DNA of 64,000 bases from Mycocentrospora acerina (taxonomy: Eukaryota; Ascomycota; Dothideomycetes; Pleosporales). The position numbers were made by a program, and so were the translations under genes. Below the pieces are notes generated by a model. It saw nothing but the letters and a program-made list of their open reading frames with translations, was not told the origin of the DNA and did no database searches. The stretch spans positions 62,001 through 126,000 of the forward strand of contig JAKUHH010000201.1 of NCBI GenBank assembly GCA_022701365.1. The letters run 5' to 3'. Shown piece after piece: positions 1 through 9,134 of the stretch; the first letter of the stretch is position 1, and each line of letters opens with the position of its first letter.

Positions 1-519
1 ATGCTTGCATCCTGGCTCTGGAGAAGCGGGTTTCTCTCGTCATCGACGTTGTCGTTGTTGTCGTTGTTATTAGCCATGCTTAGACTGTCTCTTGCGGTGT
101 CACGTGAGTCTGTAGAACATTCCATATCAACGCCCCTGGCTCGCTTCTTGTACCCACAGCCTCAACTCGTGCTCGGTAACCGATGCCCACTTTAACCAAG
201 GAATTCACCGCGGGGCCAAATGCCAACTCATTATACCCCCTCTCCACTACTGCCAATGCTTCAATCACACCACTCCCGCTCCCGCTCCCGCATCCGCACC
301 AAAACCTGCGTCTACACCTGCATGAGAAATTATCCGAGAAGCTTATTATCATCCGTCTCATCGAACTCTCCATTATCGTAGATACTATCAACGCTACTAC
401 CAACAATACGAGTCACTATCCACCCAGTTCCTGCCTGTATGTCCTACTTCCCCATCCATCACCTGCATACACTTTATTTTCTATTCTTGGGTGCCAATCA
501 TGTTTAATCATGATTGGAC
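1..519. other. No gene recognised at left edge
   Basis: Short open frames occur on both strands but they are low-complexity (Ser/Leu or Gly/Ser alternation) and match no family I know. The segment lies just downstream of the GST stop codon, so it may hold that gene's 3' UTR. Confidence 0.5.
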
Positions 520-1513
520 CTAATGCCCAATCAAGGGTGCATTCTCCAGCACTTTCTTCACCGCATCCCGTGCCAGCATTAATTTGCTCCATCGCTCAAT
601 GTTCGGCCAATTTTTGATATCCACCCCGAAAAACCCAAACATCCAAGGCATCGAAAATGGAAAATATGAGAGATCTGCCAGCGTCGGACGGTCGGACAGA
701 GCGACATACTGTTGTCCGAGTGCACCTAGTCGTGCATCTAGCTTGTCCCATGCTTTGAGCGTGTTAGCGTGAAGCCTATTCTTAACGTCAGCCCGGACCA
801 GCGCAAAGAAAAAAATAGAAACTTTGTCGGCATGTAATGCAGTAACGTACTTTGCACATGTTTTGGGCATGGCCTCCGCGTTCTGCCTGCTTGGGTAACC
901 CCGCAGGAAATAAAGCCAATATTTAGCCGTTGCGCTGTACGTAAGAGTATCTCAGTCAGTCAATCGATTCTACCACGCCACTTCACCGGGAAAATGGTCG
1001 GGAAAGGAAGAAATTATGAAAAACGTATTCCCCATATCCACATTTGCTCCAACTTACCCTAGCCCAGCTGTCTGATAGGCAGTCCACGAGAGAACTTGCG
1101 CCTTTTCCCAAGCCGTCCTCCCCGTCCACTCTCCAGTGTTGTCAAATTTTGCCGCCAAGTACTGCAGGCATGCCGTTCCTTCAAACACAACGATTGTCTC
1201 GCCCGTCACGTCGTCTTTGTCTTTTAGCGCAGGCACCATGCGCTCAGGATGCACAGCGTAGAACCACTCGTCTCGCGTATCAATCACAGAGAGCATGTGG
1301 GGAAATCCTAATTCTTCTGCAAAAATAAGTGGTTTGATGTAATTGATGTACGATGTTTGGTCCGCTGGTTTTGAATCATATTAGCTTGAGACCCTTACTT
1401 TCAGCGGTCTGGTCCTCACCTTTGATGACATAAAGTATTGTTCTTCCATCGTGCTCTACATCCCCTAGCACAACTTCTCCATTAGGCCGAAACTTTTGGG
1501 TCGACTCTGCCAT
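520..1513 (-). CDS. Glutathione S-transferase, cluster 1
   Basis: Predicted cytosolic GST of the Ure2/EF1B-gamma-like fungal type, which conjugates glutathione to an electrophile or acts as an isomerase. Three exons (1513-1420, 1364-1058, 934-520) give 816 nt, 271 aa. The first intron is 55 nt with a branch-like GCTAAT. The thioredoxin fold is residues ~30-115, with the strand 'YIKPLIFAEELGFPH' and the glutathione-contact region 'RMVPALKD...FEGTACLQYLA'. The all-helical C-terminal domain follows, with 'DRPTLADLSYFP' near residue 220. Start chosen at MAEST; the frame upstream is not GST-like. An extra short intron in the last exon cannot be excluded. A TCGGGAACCGA site 117 bp upstream links it to the NRPS cluster 11 kb away, suggesting a role in secondary metabolism rather than general detoxification. 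Family assignment is firm; substrate unknown. Confidence 0.85.
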
Positions 1514-1629
1514 ATTTCTTTCCACAGTTCTGACTTTAGTAAATGCTTCCAGTTGGTTTCCAAAAAATGATATACAGAAATTGTACTTGCACTCATACGT
1601 GAATATATATATTCCTTGATAGAGTTGTC

Positions 1630-1640
1630 TCGGGAACCGA
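1630..1640. promoter_or_regulatory. AflR-type palindrome upstream of GST
   Basis: TCGGGAACCGA, 117 bp upstream of the GST start codon. It fits TCGN5CGA, the published AflR site, and the stricter TCGGN3CCGA shared by this cluster. Confidence 0.7.
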
Positions 1641-1800
1641 AATTCACAAGATAGCACAAGTTTCTGCCGTACTCATTCGGCAGCAATGCCCTAAACTCCT
1701 AATATTTTCACAATATCAACCCGCTACTCAACGTCCCAGCTGAAAACCACGTGGCATATTATTTCATACCATATTTTACATCGTTTTGCAATCAAACTCT

Positions 1801-3005
1801 TTAAATCCCCCGCCGTCTAAACGATACATACGTATCAATACTTGGCATAATCTGCCCCCCAATTGGCCAATCCACCGGCTTGCCCACCCGTCCAGGCGTA
1901 AACCTCATCTCATACCCCACCAACAACTTTGCAAACACAATCTTGGAAGTTTCTGTTGCCAGAAATCTGCCTGGGCAGGTTTGCGTGCCGTATCCGAATC
2001 TTGAATAGGTTAGTCCAATTATGTGATATACACTTCGTATTTCGACAGAGGAGTTCATTTCTTACGGTAAATAAGTACGGCTCTGCGTCACGGACTTGAC
2101 CTTTACTGTGTTTGTGTCTGCGTCGTAGAATCTATAGCCGTCAAATTCAAGAGGGCGGTCGTAGTTTTCCGGATCGCGCTGAATGGCGAGGGTAGGAAAC
2201 CCAATCAGTGTTCCTGCCTTGACGACCTCGCCGTTGGAGAGGGGAATGTCGACGTCGACTTTACGCTGGAGAGTCACTGTAAACGATTAGCATGCTACGT
2301 CCACGTAAAATTTACAGTTGCTTGCTTGGTGTCAAACTCACACGCAGTTGGGGGACTTAAGCGCAGCGTTTCCCGAAGGAAGCTGTCTACCTTGGGCATC
2401 CGCGCGGCGGCATCTTTGTTCCAGCCTCCACACTCCTTGACCGCGGATTCAATTTCTTCTATGAGTGGGCCAATGTACTGAGGGTTTCCCAGCGCCGACA
2501 GCAAAAGCTGGCACACTACCACAGAAAATAGTCCCGCAGCTGCAAACGTCAAAAAGAGCTCCTGGTCTACTATCCGCGCAAACGGTTTCTCAGAATCGTC
2601 CTTAGCGCTCTTCAGCAACCCATCTAGCATGACAAAGTTTTCACTCGAGTAGTCTGCTGCGCGGCGCTTCCGCATCTCCGGGTAAAGTAGTTTTCGTACT
2701 TCACTTTGGTGCTTGCGGATTGTGCGGCCGCCCTTTGAGAGCCAGAAAAAGGGGACGCGGAGGAAGGCGGGGATGGCGAAGAGGGCTGCGTTCCATGTTG
2801 TTACTTCTTCTGTATAGCCACGGGCTTCGTGAATGTAGGCGGGATTGGCGGCGAGGTCGGGGCCGACCATTACGGCGGCAGTGACACGGTGGATGAGATC
2901 GAGAGTGGCGTCCCAGAGCATGACGGTTCTCCAACCTTGTAAGTTCAAGTCAGCATCTTTCGTTTTTGATAGTAAAAGAGTAAAAATATTGAGTCACTAC
3001 CACTG

Positions 3006-3046
<41 letters not shown>

Positions 3047-3840
3047 GCTACTACTACTCACCACGTGTATCTCCGGGAGGTGCGAGGCGCTCTGCAATGG
3101 CGAGGTCCGTTTGGTCGGCGATATAAGTCGTCATGGATGCTGTGAGCTATTAGTTCCTTCCTGTAAGAAAAATTTGTTCAAGCCGTGTCTGAAACTCACG
3201 GAGACTGAAGTTCAGCTGTGACTTGACCGCCTTGACATAGTCGCGTTGGCACACCATATCACCAACATGTAGATTCCACATGAAATGCTATGGGAAAAGT
3301 TAGCAACTCATTTCTAGATACATCTCTCCCAGTCAAAATATATACCTCATCGACTACTTTAAGGAAAGATAACTTCTGCAGCGGCTGATTCTTGATGTCA
3401 TCAAAAAACTTTGGGGGCAGGATATGGATCAATTCATCGTTGATCCACGTTGCCCAAATCTTGTCCTGCTTAGTGTACTACATCTCAAGAGTAAGCATGT
3501 GCGGAATATTCAGCATCTAAAATGAGACTTTGCATGTACATACCTTTTTGTATCCTTCAAAGACGACATTATTTGGGTCCAAATTAAACTTCGTCATCAT
3601 TGTCCGACGTAACCACCACCCACAGTCACCAAGCACGACATGCTTATTTCCCCGCCGTTCGACGTAGTCGTAAAAAGGGCCTAGACTGAGGATTACAAGA
3701 ACAATCAGGCCGAATAGTATTGTAGATGGTCGTGCGACCCATGAGTAATAACCAAAACTATTGACGTTGATGAAAGGAATGGTATCTGCATGCGTCGCAT
3801 TGTCCGCCCACGAAGAGGCCTCCATGGGTATGCTTGACAT
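1801..3840 (-). CDS. Cytochrome P450 monooxygenase, cluster 1
   Basis: Membrane-anchored haem monooxygenase. Seven exons (3840-3544, 3477-3346, 3287-3200, 3139-3062, 2935-2342, 2276-2066, 1999-1801) sum to 1,599 nt, 532 aa, normal for fungal P450s. Visible features are an N-terminal membrane segment (~residues 38-56), the 'ILPPKFFDDI' motif typical of ent-kaurene-oxidase/GA14-synthase-like fungal P450s, the K-helix ExxR as 'FLRETLRL', and the haem loop 'FGYGTQTCPGRF' with the Cys ligand. The I-helix is odd: where the oxygen-activating A-G-x-D/E-T (or AxHTT in relatives) should be, I read 'FAAAGLFSVVV' with no acidic-Thr pair. Intron 4 carries a CTA microsatellite. It is divergent from the CmcJ-like gene across a 476-bp promoter with two AflR-type sites. 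Activity is likely but the I-helix leaves doubt. Confidence 0.9.
3004..3059. repeat. (CTA)n microsatellite in P450 intron
   Basis: An almost perfect run of about 18 CTA/ACT triplets with one or two interruptions (TGC), lying wholly inside P450 intron 4 between exons ending at 3062 and starting at 2935. Likely length-variable between strains. Confidence 0.9.
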
Positions 3841-3962
3841 CTACAATTTTTCTCTTTTTGAGGGTCTGGAATACTCCAAAGTGGGAAAGAGCCTCTAGTC
3901 TGAAGTGTGTAAATAGAAATGAAATATAAATGGAAGTCATTCCACGCCGATGGAATTTGACA

Positions 3963-3973
3963 TCGGGAACCGA
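3963..3973. promoter_or_regulatory. AflR-type palindrome upstream of P450
   Basis: TCGGGAACCGA, 123 bp upstream of the P450 start and identical to the GST site, in the shared P450/CmcJ-like promoter. Confidence 0.75.
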
Positions 3974-4178
3974 AGATCTGCTTGGCAGGGTGTGGAAACG
4001 ATGAAAAATCTCAAATAATACACGAAGATTACATATCGAAAAGTTTCATATTCAGGTTTTATTTGATGGTAGCAAATCTTATTCTGGGATTCAACAGTAA
4101 TGTTGAGTTTGAAGCGGAAGCCTGTGCTTGTTGATAACCACACCACTGAATCTCGACGGAATCCATGCTTGTGTGAAC

Positions 4179-4189
4179 TCGGGCACCGA
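4179..4189. promoter_or_regulatory. AflR-type palindrome upstream of CmcJ-like gene
   Basis: TCGGGCACCGA, 128 bp upstream of the ATG at 4317. Each of the two divergent genes thus has its own site at a matching distance. Confidence 0.75.
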
Positions 4190-4316
4190 CCACACTTGCA
4201 TAGAATAAAAGTAACCTCTTTTTTAGACTCCGGGCAAACAATACTCTCCATTCCACCCTTTTCGAGTTGTTGCCACCACTACATTGCCCAATTTCCTCCA
4301 CAAAAGTATCCACACT

Positions 4317-5481
4317 ATGGACGCCTTACCAAAGTACAATACAGAAATGCTATACATAGAGCCTTGGCAAGATAAGAAGGAACCACCCTACTATCGATCC
4401 GATCCCGATGAAGGATTTGATGTGAAAAACTACGATTGGATGCCGTACAAAGTAGCGGTACAAGATTGTCGATCCTGCAAGGAAATCCTTACTCTAGACG
4501 ACCATGCATTCGCGTTCGCCGACGACCCGAACGGCGGCCGTGCAGAGCTATTGCAAGCAATCCGAAATGTTGAAACTGAAACCATTGAGCACGAATATTA
4601 CGCGGCCGTCGAAGCGCTGATCAAGGCCAAAACCGGCGCGGACAAGGTTATCATCTTCAACCACTCAATTAGGAAACGCGATCCAAGCGAGGGTTTCTTT
4701 GGCAGGCCTGGGAAACAGCAGCCGGGGAAGACAGTACGTTGAGCACATGAAAATATGCAAAGGCTTGTGAAATCGTTGTCCCCCAACTTACATGCTTGCA
4801 GGTCCATTGTGATCAGTACGCCAATCTCACCTTCTTCTTCTAGCCATAGCATCGCTGTGCCAAAACCCAAACTAACCACGTGGTCCCCTCTAGAACGCCA
4901 CGAGGCGCCATTCGTCGCGCCCGCCAATACGCCGGAGAAAATGTAGAAGAGCTCCTCCAAGGCCGCTTTCGCGTAATCAAGTACGTGGGACTTCTCCTGC
5001 ATGACGAAAACAACAATGACAACAACACATCAACGAGTACCTGCTAACGCGTAACCCTAGCGTCTGGCGACCTATCAACGGGCCCGTCGAGGACTGGCCC
5101 CTAGCAACAATGGATGGCAAGTCGCTCCAAGACGCTAATCTGCACGCTACAGATCTCTGGAAGCACCAGTTTGAGGAGCTTGGGTCCACATACAATATCA
5201 GCCATGCTCCGGAGCAGAAGTGGTATTATCTTGGGGGTCAGCGGACGGACGAGGCGTTGTTGATCAAAATCTATGATAACAAGGTTGATGTGCCTGCGAA
5301 GCGTAAGTTGGTATTATTGGTGAAGGCATTGTGGTGTTGAGTAAGAAAGAAAAAGAGAGAAAAAGTGCTAATTAATTTATTAGTTTGCCCACATTGTGCG
5401 TTTGAACATCCAGAGACAAAGTCAGATGCACCTTGGAGGGAGAGCATCGAGGTTCGTTGCTTAGTCTTTGGGGGGGTCTGA
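4317..5481 (+). CDS. CmcJ/GA4-desaturase-like oxidoreductase
   Basis: Member of the fungal family described as 7-alpha-cephem-methoxylase CmcJ-like / GA4 desaturase-like / AsaB-like, soluble enzymes of secondary metabolism (hydroxylation or desaturation). Five exons (4317-4733, 4802-4815, 4894-4980, 5061-5302, 5384-5481) sum to 858 nt, 285 aa. Family hallmarks are restored only by splicing: 'TVHCDQTPRGAIRRAR', 'GRFRVINVWRPINGPVEDWPLA' split over two exons, and the end 'PWRESIEVRCLVF'. Exon 2 is a 14-nt microexon encoding the end of VHCDQ, the presumed metal-ligand strand. An in-frame ATG at 4284 exists but adds a segment unlike the family. It is divergent from the P450 with its own AflR-type site. 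It probably works on the same intermediate as the P450 (inference). Confidence 0.88.
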
Positions 5482-5963
5482 CTAGGGAGGTTGGCCAGAT
5501 TCAAGCGCTGGCACTTGTAAGATCCATGCGCTAGGTAGGTCTCATTTGGGAAATCCCAGCGTTAGAGCTGGAGATGTTCTAGAAGATCTCTCATCATTAT
5601 TCCGCCTCGGCATCTTCTCAAACAGAAAAATGTTTTTTTGCATGTGTTGCAGCTTGCACTTTGGTCTTCATTTATGCATTGGTGGCCATCGTACCCCTTT
5701 CTTGGCCTGCCTGACCTACTCAAACGATGCTATTGTAATTCTCTTCCAAAATTGATTTAAAAGTGTATTAATTTGTGAAGCCGTCGGAAAATAGCCATCC
5801 GGCGGGATCTTATTAAGTTCATGTGGTAATTTTAAATATTTCTTTCATCCATGGTCAGAGAAACGATATGATGCATTTGGATCCACTCCTATTGTAAAGA
5901 CCTGTCGTAGCTCAGATAGATGACCAGACATAAACGATGTCATTGCGGTTAACGTTCGATACT
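5482..5963. other. Intergenic, nothing recognised
   Basis: AT-rich 3' flank of the CmcJ-like gene. Short frames only, none family-like. Confidence 0.5.
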
Positions 5964-5974
5964 TCGGGAGCCGA
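5964..5974. promoter_or_regulatory. AflR-type palindrome upstream of AflR-domain ORF
   Basis: TCGGGAGCCGA, 158 bp upstream of the ATG at 6132; identical to the site at 18341. Confidence 0.7.
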
Positions 5975-6131
5975 GATGAGGCATATAATGCTACCAAATT
6001 GGTACACTTTTCCTTAAAGCGTGATTAGCGTGGTAATGTCACAACGATAGTATATAGAGAGACCGAGACTAGCTGCACTTTTTGCCCTTGACGAATAGGC
6101 GTCGCAACCGCTAACGAGAATTGAAGGACCA

Positions 6132-6737
6132 ATGTACGCATCCAACTGTGGCTGTACGTTTTCAGCGCTGCAGGTGCTCATGCGTGTTGAGCAGCTCAAG
6201 GGCACAGCAGTTGGGTTAGAGACTCTGCTGGAAATCATGGAGAACGCAGAGGAGCGCTGCCTGGCGGTGCTGAACTGTACTGTGTGTCAACAGCGCCGCT
6301 TCTCACTGGCTAGCATTACAGTTATTAGTGCAACGATCGTCGAGTGGGCACAGGAGGCCTGGTTTCGCGATGATCTGACCACCGACTCGACTAGCGGGGC
6401 TAGCCACGGCACTACCAGCGGCCTCATCTACGGCACTACCAGCGGCGCTACCAACGGCGCTACCAACGGCATCACAAATAGCGCCAGCATTGCCATCTCT
6501 CTTGGCGACTATCATCTCGATGATGCAGACGCTGAAACCATAAGCCGCGAGCTCATGGGCCTGCAGCTCTCACATCTGTCCGAGGTTGTATGCCTGCTCA
6601 AAAACGCTCTCTCCAGTGTGAGGTCTTTGCAGACAGACATGTATTCTGAATTTGTCTCTGCTCAGTTGCTACAGCTGCGAGATCTCACCCGGCGTATCAA
6701 CACTCGATCAGTCTCAGATTCGCTAGAAGTTGAGTGA
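6132..6737 (+). CDS. AflR-type C-terminal domain protein, no zinc finger
   Basis: An intronless 201-aa frame. It resembles the C-terminal half of AflR-like regulators (aflatoxin-regulatory-protein domain): Cys-rich 'RCLAVLNCTVCQQRRFSLASITVISATIVEWAQEAW' pieces, then a linker, then a helical end around 'LQLSHLSEVVCLLKNALSSV'. No Zn2Cys6 motif lies in it, and I found none in the ~600 bp upstream, so it cannot bind DNA that way. The linker (residues ~88-118) is an imperfect 4-residue GTTS/GATN repeat, 12 bp at DNA level. The full regulator 7504-8811 lies 0.77 kb downstream on the same strand. The upstream AflR-type site argues that it is expressed with the cluster. It may be a truncated duplicate of a regulator or a co-regulator that pairs with AflR-like proteins; neither is proven. 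Confidence 0.6.
   Translation: MYASNCGCTFSALQVLMRVEQLKGTAVGLETLLEIMENAEERCLAVLNCTVCQQRRFSLASITVISATIVEWAQEAWFRDDLTTDSTSGASHGTTSGLIYGTTSGATNGATNGITNSASIAISLGDYHLDDADAETISRELMGLQLSHLSEVVCLLKNALSSVRSLQTDMYSEFVSAQLLQLRDLTRRINTRSVSDSLEVE
6391..6486 (+). repeat. 12-bp imperfect tandem repeat inside AflR-domain ORF
   Basis: Units of the type GGC-ACT/GCT-ACC-AGC/AAC repeat about 6-7 times, encoding the Gly-Ala/Thr-Thr-Ser/Asn linker of the 201-aa protein. Copy number could vary without frameshift. Confidence 0.7.
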
Positions 6738-7503
6738 AGACTGCTTTAGCGATTGGTTCAGCTACCCCGAAACATACCACATATCCAGAAACATACCCAA
6801 AAGCAGGGTACGCATGAAACTCCATCACCGGGCCGATGGTCGTGGCAGCGGCCCTCGCGAGACAGAGGAGCTAGGTTATCACCTTAGGGCGAAACTGATG
6901 GGAGGGCCAATTAATCGATCGGAGAAGAGGGCGCATCGCAAATATCGAGTGTAGAATCAATAGTACTTTGATCGAATGAACATCCAACTTACTTGTAACA
7001 TGCTGGAGTTTTCAGAGGTATCCCTGTTATTTCTTAATTGACCTTGTATTTCGCACAGTGGGTTCTTGTCGGAGTCAACTTTTAGTCTAGAGTTGTCGAA
7101 TCCTTCGGGTAAAATGATCGATACAAGACAACTGCGACCATCCCTAGCGCATAGCTCCGGCAATTACAGCCATCTACGCGGGTAGCAGCATGTCACCTAA
7201 TCATGGCACCTACCTTAGCGGACTAGGCCGACACACCGACATGAGATTAGCTTAAGAGAATCTCCAAGGACTACTTTTCATAGATCCCTTGATTTGATGA
7301 GAGCCGCTTACTCTTTGCCATTCAAGTCTCAATCTCTACTGTCATCTTTTAACAACGTTTCAAACTCTTGTAGTCGTACTCGTGTTGGACCGAACAGTTG
7401 TGTGGTTGACTGAACACCCTAGTGTTGACAGCAAAACTGGGGAAGCGACCAAGTTATATATCCAATACTTGATAACGCCATCAGCCCTGGCAATCCCGTC
7501 ATA
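6738..7503. other. Intergenic region before the regulator gene
   Basis: No family-like frame seen. No perfect TCGGN3CCGA site was found here, so the regulator at 7504 does not appear to be autoregulated through that motif. Confidence 0.5.
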
Positions 7504-8811
7504 ATGGATAAACACAATAGCAAACAGCCCAAAGCTCCTAAGGTTCGGCAATCTTGTGACACATGTCAGGCGTCAAAGATTCGCTGTGGTCAGGAGCGCC
7601 CTAAATGCCGGCGGTGCGTAAAGCACAATATTGATTGCGTCTACAGCATGTCTCGCCGTGCTGGACGCCCACGACCCCGCAGGACAGTGTGCTCGACATC
7701 TCCACCATTGGCTGATAGCCAAGCCTCGCCGCCACAGCCGCCGCTAGCAACGCACTTACAGGCAACGTTGCCCACACCTATATCACCCACCGGCCAAGAC
7801 CATCAGCAAATAGACCTATCTGGAACATGTGTTTCGCCCGGTGCTTTGGGTATCCCTTCGCCCCAGTCCTCAACAATCGCAACAACCACAGCCGCAACGA
7901 CTACTCAGTACCTCAGCCAAGAGCAACATCATATCGTAAGCCAGGACAATGATATACTTCAGTCAGAGTTGCAGCAGCAAAGTCATGATCTTCAGCTGTT
8001 TTCGAGTGCGTCTATTGATTTCGGTGTGGCTCCATATGCCGACTTATCGATGGCGGGTTCTGCCGTTGACCTACGACATGATAACAACTCGGCTTTTGCG
8101 TTGGAATTTATGCTCAGCCCAATACCGAACATTGACGATCATAGTAATCTTCAAATATCTTCTTTTGACTACACCGACAGATGTGGTACTTCTTCGTCAG
8201 CTAGTTTGACTGCAACAACATTGAGCAACTGCGAGTGCGACGATCCCCCGGCGGATTTGATACCTTTGGCTGAAACATGCCTTTGCTCTGCTCTCCTACT
8301 TCGATATCTTGCAGATTCTTCGACTTCCTCTTCATACGGACTGCATGAAGATAGGGGGATGAGTGACAGTGTATCACTGGTGCAGAAATCTAAACTTCTT
8401 CTTGACCACTGCTTCCGCGTCTTGTACTGCATGCAGTGTGGGCCGAAACCGTCATCAACGTTGCTATTATGTCAAGCCATGGATGAGATCTCTGTTGTCC
8501 TAGGAATGGGAACACTTTGGGGGGAAGGGTCTTTGGATCGTTCTCAGCTCAACAGGAGTTTGCCGAGGGACCAGGTTCAATTACGCTATGGATCATACGC
8601 CGTAAGAGGAGCTGATCAGCATGTTTTGCTGCGAGCTCTGATGAGGAAGCGTGTAACTGAGATGCAGAGAGCGATGACTAGTTTGCATCAGATGATATTA
8701 CCGACAGGTGCGGCAAGCTCGCCGTGCCAGGATTTGTGCGCTAGTATAGTGTCTGAGCTTAAGAGAAAGGTGAACTCAAGAGCTGATTCATTCAAAACCT
8801 CTGTAGCGTAG
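7504..8811 (+). CDS. AflR-like Zn2Cys6 transcription factor
   Basis: Probable nuclear pathway regulator of cluster 1. Single exon, 435 aa, close to AflR length. The binuclear zinc cluster is C-x2-C-x6-C-x6-C-x2-C-x6-C at Cys18, 21, 28, 35, 38 and 45, followed directly by the basic linker 'SRRAGRPRPRR', as in AflR. Residues ~60-160 are Pro/Gln/Thr-rich (activation-type). From ~250 the aflatoxin-regulatory domain appears: 'CECDDPPADLIPLAETCLCS', 'KLLLDHCFRVLYCMQCG', ending 'LMRKRVTEMQRAMTSLHQM'. AflR proteins bind TCGN5CGA; the window has nine TCGGN3CCGA copies in cluster 1 promoters, which fits this protein as their reader (inference). It is intronless and starts at the only suitable ATG. Confidence 0.92.
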   Translation: MDKHNSKQPKAPKVRQSCDTCQASKIRCGQERPKCRRCVKHNIDCVYSMSRRAGRPRPRRTVCSTSPPLADSQASPPQPPLATHLQATLPTPISPTGQDHQQIDLSGTCVSPGALGIPSPQSSTIATTTAATTTQYLSQEQHHIVSQDNDILQSELQQQSHDLQLFSSASIDFGVAPYADLSMAGSAVDLRHDNNSAFALEFMLSPIPNIDDHSNLQISSFDYTDRCGTSSSASLTATTLSNCECDDPPADLIPLAETCLCSALLLRYLADSSTSSSYGLHEDRGMSDSVSLVQKSKLLLDHCFRVLYCMQCGPKPSSTLLLCQAMDEISVVLGMGTLWGEGSLDRSQLNRSLPRDQVQLRYGSYAVRGADQHVLLRALMRKRVTEMQRAMTSLHQMILPTGAASSPCQDLCASIVSELKRKVNSRADSFKTSVA

Positions 8812-9134
8812 TCTCTTTGTGTTGTAGCAATCTATTAACATCCTGATTAATTTTCTGTGATTCTTTTGGGGTGAAAACTTATGCTTCGCATCAGGCGTTA
8901 CGAAACTCTATTGAGATTTCCCTGTTTACGGAGAGTCACAAGACGAAATAGCACTACCTAACTGGAAGACGTGTATCTTAGACATATTGGCAGCAGAAAT
9001 TGTCGCAAACATCATGCCAAGGTTAAGAATTGCCTTGTTAGAATAGCTTCTAGCCGAGAACCGAAAATTGGCATTACTATCTGGTCAACACTATAACAAG
9101 GACTTGTACAGAAAATCGCTACTATCAATCAAAA
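8812..9134. other. Convergent 3' ends of regulator and NRPS
   Basis: AT-rich, no coding signal. It separates the plus-strand regulator from the minus-strand NRPS and should hold both terminators; no specific poly(A) signal was assigned. Confidence 0.5.

Noticed and set aside
2845..3126. Plus-strand frame with a poly-Tyr run
   Set aside because: It is the complement of the CTA microsatellite and of P450 coding sequence.
6730..6954. 74-aa frame after the AflR-domain ORF as its continuation
   Set aside because: It is out of frame with it, without splice signals and without resemblance to AflR-type sequence.
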